Shown here: positions 6,485 through 13,642 of the stretch, piece after piece | Position numbering within the stretch: position 1 is the stretch's first letter | Layout: every line of letters starts with the position of its first letter | Source of the DNA: an uncultured Fibrobacter sp. | Lineage (GTDB): Bacteria; Fibrobacterota; Fibrobacteria; Fibrobacterales; Fibrobacteraceae | Length of the DNA stretch: 23,548 bases | NCBI RefSeq assembly: GCF_937877005.1 | Contig: NZ_CALEFV010000061.1 | Span: 1 to 23,548, forward strand | Reading direction: 5' to 3' | Position numbers and translations under genes: made by a program | The notes under the pieces: model-generated | What the model was told of the DNA's origin: nothing | The model's database searches: none | The model's input: only the letters and a program-made list of their open reading frames with translations

Positions 6485-6894
6485 TTTTTTTCCGGCACGG
6501 GGTCGTAGCGATTCAGGATTCGCGTGACGATGGCGTAAACAACACCGCCCGTGAGGCCACCGGTCAAGTCCGCCACCAAATCGAGCACGCTGCTGTCGCG
6601 GCCTTCGACAAAGCTCTGGTGGTATTCGTCGGTGCAACCGTAAGCGAGAGCAAGTACGCCCACAATCAGCACGCGCAACCACTGACGCTTGGACCATTCG
6701 TTACGGGTCCAGAGCATAGCGTAGCAGCCGGCAAGAGTCGCGTATTCGCAAAAGTGAGCCAGTTTGTCCCAAACATGCGGAAAATCTTCAAGCTGTTCAT
6801 TCGTCAGCGAAGAAATCTTAAAAATGATTGCCATGCAGAGCACGCAAGGCACGGCTCTAAAGAAGGGGTACTTGTCAAATAGCGATTCAAACAT
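6460..6894 (-). CDS. VanZ-like family membrane protein
   Basis: 144 aa. It carries the VanZ-like pattern: DKLAHFCEYATLAG (about 43-56), then YGCTDEYHQSFVEGRDSS (85-102) and DLVADLTGGLTGG (105-117), with about four hydrophobic segments (roughly 11-28, 48-62, 73-86, 104-126). The family's biochemical role is poorly defined; VanZ itself is tied to low-level teicoplanin resistance, and a role in the envelope is an inference. The final six codons and the stop lie inside a 7-nt repeat array, so the tail EVDSRL is repeat-derived. No clear ribosome binding site or -10 is visible upstream. It is convergent with murB and divergent from the methyltransferase gene. Confidence 0.85.
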   Translation of the reverse strand: MFESLFDKYPFFRAVPCVLCMAIIFKISSLTNEQLEDFPHVWDKLAHFCEYATLAGCYAMLWTRNEWSKRQWLRVLIVGVLALAYGCTDEYHQSFVEGRDSSVLDLVADLTGGLTGGVVYAIVTRILNRYDPVPEKKLEVDSRL

Positions 6895-6901
6895 ATTAGG
6901 T

Positions 6902-6922
6902 ATGAGGTCGCGCCTTTGGCGC
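6902..6922. repeat. Short palindrome with a shared 9-mer
   Basis: A 13-nt palindrome, GCGCC-TTT-GGCGC (6910-6922), lies directly upstream of the VanZ-like gene. The overlapping 9-mer ATGAGGTCG (6902-6910) also occurs on the reverse strand at 6382-6390 beside the repeat array on the other side of the gene. Function is unknown. Confidence 0.4.
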
Positions 6923-6981
6923 TTTGAGGTATGGGCCCAAAGATAGAAAAAGAGAGCATCTTCAAAAGTCTACATTATTTC

Positions 6982-6987
6982 TAAATT
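6982..6987 (+). promoter_or_regulatory. Possible -10 box of the RlmI-type gene, leaderless
   Basis: TAAATT ends 7 nt before the ATG at 6995. No Shine-Dalgarno sequence is present. An alternative TACATT lies at 6971-6976. Confidence 0.35.
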
Positions 6988-6994
6988 TGAATCC

Positions 6995-8188
6995 ATGAAA
7001 GCGATTACCCTGAAAGCCGGACGCGAAAAGTCCGCATTGCGTTACCACCCTTGGATTTTTAGCGGAGCCGTTGACGAAGTTATCGGCGACCCGGAACTTG
7101 GCGACACCGTTGAAGTCTACAGCTACAAGAGCGATTTTCTGGGTCTTGCGGCGTACTCGCCCAAGTCCCAGATCCGTGGGCGCTTCTGGACGTTCGGCGA
7201 AAAGGCTAACATTGACCGCGAATTCTTTAGCGACTTGCTTGACCGCGCCATAGCCGCCCGCAAAAGCCGCGGCTTCGATATCGAAGACAAGGAATCGGCA
7301 TTCCGCCTGATCAACGCCGAGAACGACGGCATCCCGGGCTGCATTATCGACAAGTACGCCGACATCTATTCTGTCGAAATCTTGGCCGCCGGCGCCGAAA
7401 TCCATCGCGAAACGATTTATGAACTGCTTGCCGAAAAGACGCATTGCCGTGGCATTTACGAACGCTGCGATTCCGATGTGCGCAAAAAAGAAGGCCTGCA
7501 GCTGCGCACCGGTTGCGTATATGGCGAAGTGAGCGACGAGCCCGTCATCATCAACGAAAACGGAATCCTCTTCCCCATCGACGTCAAAAACGGTCACAAG
7601 ACCGGCTACTATTTGGACCAGCGCGACGCCCGCCGCCGCATTGGCGAACTTTCCAAGGGCAAGAAGGTCCTGAACTGCTTCTGCTATACCGGCGGATTCG
7701 GACTTTACGCTCTCCGCGGCGGTTGCGAAAAAGTTTATCAGGTGGATGTTTCCAAGGACGCGCTCAAACTCGCCAAGGAAGGCATCATGAGGAACAAGCT
7801 CTGCACCGCCCACGCAACTCATGTGGAAGCCGACGTGTTCCAGTACCTGCGCAAGTGCCGCGACAAGGCCGAGACCTTCGACCTGATCGTGCTCGATCCG
7901 CCCAAGTTCGTGGAAAGCAAGGATAACCTGCAGAAGGGAGCCCGCGGCTACAAGGACATCAACCTGCTTGCGATGAAGCTCTTGGCCGAGGGCGGCATGC
8001 TCGCGACCTTTAGCTGCTCGGGCCTCATGGAAATGGACTTATTCCAGAAGATTATCGCGGATGCCGCCGCCGATGCCAAGCGGCGCGTTCAAATCATTGA
8101 ACGCTTCGGCCAACCCGCCGACCACCCCGTGAACACGGCATTTCCCGAGGGACAATACCTCAAGGGTTTACTCGTTCAGGTCGTCTAA
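6995..8188 (+). CDS. rlmI: 23S rRNA (cytosine-C5) methyltransferase, RlmI family
   Basis: 397 aa, matching E. coli RlmI (396 aa), which methylates C1962 of 23S rRNA with S-adenosylmethionine. A PUA-type RNA-binding domain covers about 1-75, with HPWIFSGAV (18-26) typical of the family. A central domain leads to NGHKTGYYLDQR (199-210). The Rossmann methyltransferase follows: SAM loop NCFCYTGGFGLYAL (227-240), acidic VDVSKDAL (250-257), motif IV LDPPKF (300-305) and the SCSG motif (340-343) that holds the probable catalytic cysteine. The ATG fits the domain start exactly. The exact target base in this organism is inferred from the family. A strong terminator follows at 8195-8220. Confidence 0.9.
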   Translation: MKAITLKAGREKSALRYHPWIFSGAVDEVIGDPELGDTVEVYSYKSDFLGLAAYSPKSQIRGRFWTFGEKANIDREFFSDLLDRAIAARKSRGFDIEDKESAFRLINAENDGIPGCIIDKYADIYSVEILAAGAEIHRETIYELLAEKTHCRGIYERCDSDVRKKEGLQLRTGCVYGEVSDEPVIINENGILFPIDVKNGHKTGYYLDQRDARRRIGELSKGKKVLNCFCYTGGFGLYALRGGCEKVYQVDVSKDALKLAKEGIMRNKLCTAHATHVEADVFQYLRKCRDKAETFDLIVLDPPKFVESKDNLQKGARGYKDINLLAMKLLAEGGMLATFSCSGLMEMDLFQKIIADAAADAKRRVQIIERFGQPADHPVNTAFPEGQYLKGLLVQVV

Positions 8189-8194
8189 ATGCGC

Positions 8195-8220
8195 AAAATG
8201 TCCACAGCTGTGGACATTTT
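8195..8220. terminator. Intrinsic terminator after the RlmI-type gene
   Basis: A perfect 26-nt palindrome centred on AGCT at 8206-8209 and running into a T7 tract (8217-8223). It starts 6 nt after the methyltransferase stop. Its T tract ends at the TTGACA of the next promoter, so terminator and promoter abut. Confidence 0.9.
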
Positions 8221-8221
8221 T

Positions 8222-8251
8222 TTGACATTCTCTTTTTTTTCAGTATATATT
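8222..8251 (+). promoter_or_regulatory. Promoter of the GH44-like gene
   Basis: TTGACA (8222-8227) and TATATT (8246-8251) with an 18-nt spacer; a TATATA at 8244-8249 would give 16 nt. The spacer contains a run of eight T (8233-8240). The predicted leader is about 36 nt and holds AAGGGAGG as ribosome binding site. Confidence 0.75.
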
Positions 8252-8293
8252 CCTTAGAGGTCTATTTCGTAGAAAAGGTCAAGGGAGGCTTCT

Positions 8294-10237
8294 ATGGTTT
8301 TCAACAATTTTTTTACTGGAATTACATTCTGTTCCTTACTCGCTGTTACCTCAGCCTTTGCCGAAATCAACATTTCAGTTGACGCTGATGCAGGCATCAT
8401 CCCCATTTCTCCATACATTTATGGACGAAACATCGATAAAATCAGCGATACGGACGCCGCAAGCGATGCAGACGAAGAAGCATTTATCGCCCAGATGCTT
8501 GATGCGGGCATCCACATGATGCGTGCGAACAACGGCAACAACTCCACGCGCTACAACTGGAGCCACAAAATGACGGTTCATCCGGACTGGTTCAACAACG
8601 TTTATGCGCACGACTGGGATATCACCGCGAAAAAGGTGCTCGACAAGATGCCGGGAGTCGACGCAATGTACGGCTTCCAGCTCACGGGCTACGCAGCTAG
8701 CAGCACCGAATACAACTTCCCCGACTGGAACTGGAAACAGGAACACGGCTCGTATCCGTCACGGACATTCGACCTTGCGGGTGGCGGCGAAGTATCAGAA
8801 GACGGCCAGACGCTCATCAAGGCGGGCGACGCCTCGCTCTACAACATGGAATGGCCCGCCGATTCCACGGTCGGCATCATCCCGCACTGGAAGGATGAAC
8901 TCAAGTACGACATGAGCCGTTTTAAATACTGGAGCATGGACAACGAAATTGAAATCTGGCGCGGAACCCACAACGACCTGGACTTGCCCGTAACAGGAGA
9001 TTTCCTCGTTGAACGCTATATCGACGTAGCCAAGAAGGCGCGCGCCGCCTGGGGCGATATCAAGCTCACCGGCCCGGTGGTCGCTAACGAATGGCAATGG
9101 TGCCACATCAATGCCTACAACGAAGAAAGTAGGCCCAAGATCGACGGCCAGGAATACTGCTGGCTAGAATTCTTCACCAAGAAAATCGCCGAAGCTGAAA
9201 AGGCGAGCGGCGTGCGGCTCCTCGACGTGTTCGACATCCACTGGTACCCCACCGAAAAAGACTACGAAAGCCGCGTCAATTGGCACCGCGTTCTGTTCGA
9301 CACCACCTACTACTACAAGGGCGGTAACGGTGTGCGCTGCGCCACGGGCAAGTGCGACTGGAGCGACAAGGAGAAGGGCTACAGGTCATACATCTTCGTG
9401 CGTATCAACAACTGGCTCGAAAAATACTTTGGCAAGGATCACGGCATCAAGCTCGGCATCACCGAAACCGACCTGAACGATTCCGACCCCATGGTCACGG
9501 CACTTACTTACGCGTCTTTCCTCGGAACCATGCAGGATAACGGCGTGGAGATTTTCACCCCGTGGACCTGGGGCGACGGCATGTACGAAACGGTGCACCT
9601 GTTCAGCCGCTACGGCCACCCGAACCGCGTGCAGTCCACCTCCAGCAACGACTCGCTGGTGTCCGCCTACAGTTCCATCAGCAACAAGGGCGATTCACTT
9701 ACGGTCATCTTCGTGAACCGAGCCGAAAAAGACGCACAGGACGTGAACCTTGATCTTGCGAACTTCGCCTCCGACGGAAAGGTCAAAACGCTCACCTTGC
9801 AGGACCTCAAAGGTGAAACGTTCGTTTCGCACACAAGCAACGCCTTGAAAGAAAATGCAGTTGGAGCAAATGCGCAGGGCGGAACCACCACTGCGACAAG
9901 CTACAGCATCAACAGTTTCAAGATGACGCTCCCCGCAAAGTCAATTACCGCAGTGCTGCTCACCACAAGTTCTCCGAAACAGGTTGCTAACATCCGCAAC
10001 ATCCAGCATGGAGACAAGATTCTGCGTCATGAAAATGACAACTGGATTATCGACAATAGTACAGGAACCGTGCTCTGCGCGACCGTATTTAACAGTCTGG
10101 GTCAGAGCGTCTTGCAGATGAATACCCTACCGCACGGGAATGTTTTCGTAGAAAGTAAGAACCTTGGTTCCGGTAACTTCGTAATCCGCCTAAAAACAAC
10201 ACACGGAATCGTACTAGACAAGATTCACGTGAAATAA
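8294..10237 (+). CDS. Secreted glycoside hydrolase, GH44-like, with C-terminal sorting domain
   Basis: 647 aa. A signal peptide (1-23, cleavage AFA-EI) precedes a TIM-barrel-like domain that begins ISPYIYGRNID. GH44-type landmarks: YWSMDNEIEIW with the probable acid/base Glu218, FDIHWYP (313-318) and GITETDLND with the probable nucleophile Glu391. A beta-sandwich-like region (about 455-560) follows. The last 75 residues (ATVFNSLGQSV, LGSGNFVIRL, ending KIHVK) resemble a T9SS type A sorting domain. GH44 enzymes are endoglucanases or xyloglucanases, so an extracellular plant-glucan role is likely; the substrate is inferred. The start is fixed by AAGGGAGG 6 nt upstream. It is convergent with the GH16 gene, with a 10-bp gap. 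Family assignment is by motifs only. Confidence 0.8.
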   Translation: MVFNNFFTGITFCSLLAVTSAFAEINISVDADAGIIPISPYIYGRNIDKISDTDAASDADEEAFIAQMLDAGIHMMRANNGNNSTRYNWSHKMTVHPDWFNNVYAHDWDITAKKVLDKMPGVDAMYGFQLTGYAASSTEYNFPDWNWKQEHGSYPSRTFDLAGGGEVSEDGQTLIKAGDASLYNMEWPADSTVGIIPHWKDELKYDMSRFKYWSMDNEIEIWRGTHNDLDLPVTGDFLVERYIDVAKKARAAWGDIKLTGPVVANEWQWCHINAYNEESRPKIDGQEYCWLEFFTKKIAEAEKASGVRLLDVFDIHWYPTEKDYESRVNWHRVLFDTTYYYKGGNGVRCATGKCDWSDKEKGYRSYIFVRINNWLEKYFGKDHGIKLGITETDLNDSDPMVTALTYASFLGTMQDNGVEIFTPWTWGDGMYETVHLFSRYGHPNRVQSTSSNDSLVSAYSSISNKGDSLTVIFVNRAEKDAQDVNLDLANFASDGKVKTLTLQDLKGETFVSHTSNALKENAVGANAQGGTTTATSYSINSFKMTLPAKSITAVLLTTSSPKQVANIRNIQHGDKILRHENDNWIIDNSTGTVLCATVFNSLGQSVLQMNTLPHGNVFVESKNLGSGNFVIRLKTTHGIVLDKIHVK

Positions 10238-10247
10238 GATACCGTTT

Positions 10248-11744
10248 CTATTTCTTGAAGTGTTTCATCTCGGTGTGGAGCCTATCGCCTACGACCACAT
10301 GGTACAGACCCATAGGCAAGCCTCGCACATCTAGCGTAGCCGTGCGCGTTACTCGACGGGAAATCACCTCGCGTCCCTGCAGGTCAAGGACGCGTACTGT
10401 AGCCCCTTCGACAAACACGCTACCAAGCTCAACCAGCAGGGTTCCATTCGCGTAATGGACCGAGGTCCCGTACCTACTGGCAAAATTGCCCAGCGCAGTC
10501 GTACCCGAATCGGCTGTGACCGTATCGGGCAACAAACGCCACATCTGGTTCCATTCCCAGTCGTCGGCCCAGCTCTGCACCACGCGTTCACCATCGGTTG
10601 TTGCACGCAGGTACATGTCGCTGTGCGGCATCTTCATGCGCACCACGGAACCTTCGTAACCGGACTGCTTTTCCATGATTACCTTCTGGTGATTGCCTCC
10701 ATTCCACTTGTAAAGGCCCATCGTGATACCAGCATCGGTCGATTCGTTCGGGGTGTCGAGAGAGATGTCGCCAAAGTTAATGCGGAAAGTCGTCGAAGAA
10801 AGCGGAGTGATCGTCGCAATCGCATTGTCGCCATTGCAATCGCCCAACGCAAGCTTGTCGTCTGAAGTTCTAACCATGCAAGTCCCGAAATTCATCGACA
10901 TGATGCGAACCGTATCGGGCTTTGCGGGTTTGGCCTGCCACACGCGTACCCAGTCAGCCTCGAAATACGCCGGCTTGTCGGAGGTAATCTCGATATCGTC
11001 GCCTGCCCAGCCACCAATGGCCAGGTTCACGATGATGTACTGCGCCGCGAGCTGCTTGATTTCGGTCGGGCGGTTGTAGCTTGCAAACTTCTTGTCGTCA
11101 AAGTAAAAACTGAGGGTTCCCTCGTCCCATTCCACGCCATAGTTGTGGAAACCTGCGGAGCGGTCCACGTCGTCGTCCTTGTGCCCGCCGAAAGACGCCT
11201 CGTGATCCCATGCCGAACCATGACTGCTGTACCAGCTCGGATCGGTGTAGTGCAGGTAGTAATGATGTTGCTTGCGCGAAGCCGGAATTTCGAGAATGTC
11301 GATTTCCGGAGGCCAGCCGTCTTGCAAAGTCCAGAAGGCAGGCCACGTTCCCTTCTGCCACGGGGCCTTGAAGCGACCTTCGATGTAGCCGTACTTCACT
11401 TCGAAATGTCCCTTCGTGTCAATCGCGCCGCTCGTATAGTCGACGGGGATTTCCTTGTTGTTGAACTTCGCCTTGCGCCCGTTGGCATCAGGATGCACCC
11501 TTTTTTCGCCCTTCAGCTTGAGTGTACCATCGGAAACAATCACATTCTCTTCGGTGCAATAGGCGCGGTGATTGTGCGTCGGGCCCCAGTTGTACGTGGG
11601 GTTCCACTTTTTCTTGTCGAGAGAAGTGCCGTCGAAGTTATCCTCGAATACTTTTTCCCAACCGCTAAAATTCGCCGGCGGGTCGGCAAACACAAAATAG
11701 GCCGACAAAGCCACAATGCTTGATACAACAAAAAGATTTTTCAT
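10248..11744 (-). CDS. Secreted GH16 beta-glucanase with beta-trefoil-like module and sorting domain
   Basis: 498 aa. A signal peptide (MKNLFVVSSIVALSAYFVFA) precedes a GH16 jelly-roll domain (about 27-272) with GHFEVKYGYIEGRFK, WPAFWTLQ and the catalytic ExDxxE motif EIDILE (Glu147 and Glu152). GH16 enzymes cleave beta-1,3 or mixed beta-1,3/1,4-glucans with retention. A Cys-containing module follows (about 280-406; FGTCMVRTSDD to NQMWRLLP), resembling a ricin-type beta-trefoil and perhaps binding glycans. The C-terminus (VRVLDLQGREVISR, LPMGLYHVVVG, ending MKHFKK) resembles a T9SS sorting domain. The start at 11744 is preferred because GGAGTTGG lies just upstream; an in-frame ATG at 11756 would add MELD. 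Promoter candidate at 11794-11821. Confidence 0.9.
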   Translation of the reverse strand: MKNLFVVSSIVALSAYFVFADPPANFSGWEKVFEDNFDGTSLDKKKWNPTYNWGPTHNHRAYCTEENVIVSDGTLKLKGEKRVHPDANGRKAKFNNKEIPVDYTSGAIDTKGHFEVKYGYIEGRFKAPWQKGTWPAFWTLQDGWPPEIDILEIPASRKQHHYYLHYTDPSWYSSHGSAWDHEASFGGHKDDDVDRSAGFHNYGVEWDEGTLSFYFDDKKFASYNRPTEIKQLAAQYIIVNLAIGGWAGDDIEITSDKPAYFEADWVRVWQAKPAKPDTVRIMSMNFGTCMVRTSDDKLALGDCNGDNAIATITPLSSTTFRINFGDISLDTPNESTDAGITMGLYKWNGGNHQKVIMEKQSGYEGSVVRMKMPHSDMYLRATTDGERVVQSWADDWEWNQMWRLLPDTVTADSGTTALGNFASRYGTSVHYANGTLLVELGSVFVEGATVRVLDLQGREVISRRVTRTATLDVRGLPMGLYHVVVGDRLHTEMKHFKK

Positions 11745-11776
11745 ATCCAACTCCATACCTCACCCGCTACACCCAA

Positions 11777-11809
11777 AAGCCGCAGGCATTATAAATATAC
11801 CTACGGCTT
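11777..11809 (-). terminator. Terminator of the TPR gene, with GH16 -10 in its loop
   Basis: A 10-bp stem with one G-T wobble (11777-11786 with 11800-11809) and a 13-nt AT-rich loop, followed on the reverse strand by TTTT. It starts 46 nt after the TPR gene stop. The loop contains TATATT and TATAAT, candidate -10 boxes for the GH16 gene. Confidence 0.6.
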
Positions 11810-11821
11810 CGCTGTTCTCAA
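11794..11821 (-). promoter_or_regulatory. Probable promoter of the GH16 gene
   Basis: On the reverse strand TTGAGA (11816-11821), a 16-nt spacer, and TATATT (11794-11799). A second -10 candidate, TATAAT, lies at 11788-11793. A palindrome TTGTTAACAA sits upstream at 11831-11840 and may be an operator. Confidence 0.45.
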
Positions 11822-11855
11822 AGTCAAATGTTGTTAACAAACCGCCAAACTAGCG

Positions 11856-13286
11856 TTATCTAGTTCTGCGCGGCAGCTCGGACGCATGCTTTTCAAGCCA
11901 GACGGCGTCTTCGAGCGCACGTTCGGCTTCGGTAGCCCAGTCAGAATCGGGGAACTGCTGCACCACCTCACGGTAGCGAACTACGGCGCTGTGGAAATCA
12001 CGAAGTTCACGATAGGCATTCCCCATCTGAAGCATCGTGAAGTAGCGCTCTTCGGGCTGCTGTTCCGTTTCCAGCAATTCCTTGTACATCTTGAGAGCGG
12101 CTTCGATGCTCCCCGCACGGAACAAAAGGTTCGCATTTGCAAGCGTCGGAACTCCGGAAGGAGCATCGGCAATGTCAGCCACCTTCGGTTCTGCAGCCGG
12201 AGCAGCCTCCGCGGCTTTTACCGGAGCCGCATCAACAGGTTTCGATTCGACCTTCGCTGCAGTCTCAGCTGCTGCCGCTTCGACAGCAGGCTGATTTTTC
12301 GCTTCCCTTTCGGCCTTAATCGCCGCAATACGGTCTTCAGCCGCCTTGCGGTACTTGGCATTCGGGGCAGCCTTTTTCATGTAAGCAGCGAGGAACTTGA
12401 GTTCCTGTTCCGGCTTATTGTTCTTCTGGGCAATCAATGCAAGGAAGTAGTTGGCATCGTTGCCCTCTTCCTTGTATTCGAGGCCCTTTTTCAGGTTGAA
12501 CTCAGCCTTGTCCATTTCACCGAGTTCATATCGCGTAAGACCCGCATAAAAATACGCACCGGCATGTCCCGGCTGCTTGCGCAGCACTTCGCGCCACAGG
12601 GGGGCCGCTTCCTTGTACTTGCCTTCGGCAAAGAGCGCCTTGCCCTTTTCGAACGGATCGGTCGGAAGAGCCGCTTCCGTCTTTGCAGGTTCTGCAGCCT
12701 TCGGAGTCTCCGCCACTTTGGCAGGTTCCTGCTTCACCACCTCTGCCGGCTTTTCGACAGGCTTCGGTTCAACTGGCTTTGCCTCAACTGGTTTCGGTTC
12801 GACTTCTTTTACAGGTTCAGCCGCCTTCGGAGCTTCCGCTACCTTAGCGGGTTCCGGAGCAGGTTCGGCCTTGGCAGGCGCAACGGCAGGAACTTCCGCA
12901 GGAGCGGCTTCAGCGGGAGCTTCAGCTACAGGATTATTCTTAGGATCCTTTGCGCGTTCGGCATCGGCCTTTGCCTTCTGACCAAGAGCTTCGTACACCT
13001 GGGCGGCACCTTCGTAGGCGGCACTCAAAGTCGGTTCAAACTTGTAGGCCAACCGGAAATTAGCGAGAGCTCCGCTAAAGTCCTTCATTTTCATACGAAC
13101 CTGAGCCGCAGCGAGATAGGCTTCGGCATTCTTTGGATTTTCGGCAAGAATCGCGCGGTATTCACCGAGCGCCATTTCGTAGTCACCTTTGGCCTCAAAA
13201 CGGGCACCCTGTTCCATTCGCGGGTCAGCACTGAAAGACAGACCCACCAAACAAGCCAATGCAATCGCAGAAATTCGGATATTCAT
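11856..13286 (-). CDS. Periplasmic TPR protein with Pro/Ala/Lys-rich linkers
   Basis: 476 aa. A signal peptide (1-19, cleavage SFS-AD) precedes TPR-like helical repeats in three blocks: about 21-113, 211-330 and 384-462. Two low-complexity linkers separate them: 115-208, rich in Pro, Ala, Glu, Lys and Val with the near-duplicate PAKVAEAPKAAEP / PAKVAETPKAAEP and KPVE repeats, and 331-380, Ala-rich. The last TPR block (YREVVQQFPDSDWATEAERAL) resembles the tol-pal-system YbgF/CpoB type of repeat, but no partner gene is next to it. A scaffold role in the envelope is inferred. A TAAATT box at 13293-13298 ends 6 nt before the ATG and no Shine-Dalgarno sequence is seen. It is divergent from the small gene at 13355. 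Confidence 0.85.
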   Translation of the reverse strand: MNIRISAIALACLVGLSFSADPRMEQGARFEAKGDYEMALGEYRAILAENPKNAEAYLAAAQVRMKMKDFSGALANFRLAYKFEPTLSAAYEGAAQVYEALGQKAKADAERAKDPKNNPVAEAPAEAAPAEVPAVAPAKAEPAPEPAKVAEAPKAAEPVKEVEPKPVEAKPVEPKPVEKPAEVVKQEPAKVAETPKAAEPAKTEAALPTDPFEKGKALFAEGKYKEAAPLWREVLRKQPGHAGAYFYAGLTRYELGEMDKAEFNLKKGLEYKEEGNDANYFLALIAQKNNKPEQELKFLAAYMKKAAPNAKYRKAAEDRIAAIKAEREAKNQPAVEAAAAETAAKVESKPVDAAPVKAAEAAPAAEPKVADIADAPSGVPTLANANLLFRAGSIEAALKMYKELLETEQQPEERYFTMLQMGNAYRELRDFHSAVVRYREVVQQFPDSDWATEAERALEDAVWLEKHASELPRRTR

Positions 13287-13292
13287 GCGTTC

Positions 13293-13298
13293 AATTTA
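13293..13298 (-). promoter_or_regulatory. Possible -10 box of the TPR gene, leaderless
   Basis: TAAATT on the reverse strand, in the context ACTAAATTGAACGC-ATG, ends 6 nt before the start codon. The gene at 16414 has an almost identical context. Confidence 0.4.
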
Positions 13299-13342
13299 GT
13301 AAATTTTACAGCAACAGCATCCTCTCTAGTCCAAAGAAATAC

Positions 13343-13348
13343 TACATT
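13343..13348 (+). promoter_or_regulatory. Possible -10 box of the 71-residue membrane protein gene
   Basis: TACATT ends 6 nt before the ATG at 13355. An AAGG in the gap is too close to the ATG for a normal ribosome binding site. Confidence 0.35.
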
Positions 13349-13354
13349 CAAGGC

Positions 13355-13570
13355 ATGAGCAAAATCATTGCACGAATCATCGTTGGACTATTAATCGCCG
13401 TTGCACTGAAACTAGTCAGCAACATGCTACTACCCGCATCGCTTACAGCAAGTACGGGTTTCGATACGTTTCTGAGCATCTGCTACATGGCATGTATCGT
13501 TGTTCCGTGCGCTATCTACTTTATCAAAACGCCGCCCGGAACAAACAACAAGGGCGAGCGCATCCGCTAA
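13355..13570 (+). CDS. Small two-helix membrane protein
   Basis: 71 aa starting MSKIIARIIVGLLIAVALKL. There are two hydrophobic segments, about 4-25 and 40-57, joined by a short polar loop with ASLTASTG, then a basic C-terminal tail (GTNNKGERIR). The inner membrane is the likely location. No family is recognised. The ATG at 13355 is chosen because the upstream in-frame codons lack hydrophobic or domain character and overlap the divergent TPR promoter. A bidirectional terminator follows directly. Confidence 0.65.
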   Translation: MSKIIARIIVGLLIAVALKLVSNMLLPASLTASTGFDTFLSICYMACIVVPCAIYFIKTPPGTNNKGERIR

Positions 13571-13585
13571 CAATATGATATAGCT

Positions 13586-13613
13586 AAAAGGACTGTTTCA
13601 CAACAGTCCTTTT
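13586..13613. terminator. Bidirectional intrinsic terminator
   Basis: A perfect 12-bp stem (AAAAGGACTGTT, 13586-13597, with 13602-13613) and a TCAC loop. U-rich flanks exist in both directions. It separates the small membrane protein gene from the convergent YfhO-family gene. Confidence 0.9.
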
Positions 13614-13642
13614 AAATTTCATTTCAGCATCTATTTCGTAGA

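Noticed and set aside
11886..13358. 490-codon open frame opposite the TPR gene
   Set aside because: Produced by the low-complexity Ala/Pro/Lys/Glu coding sequence; its translation is an Arg/Phe-rich mirror with no family match, while the sense strand has a signal peptide and TPRs.
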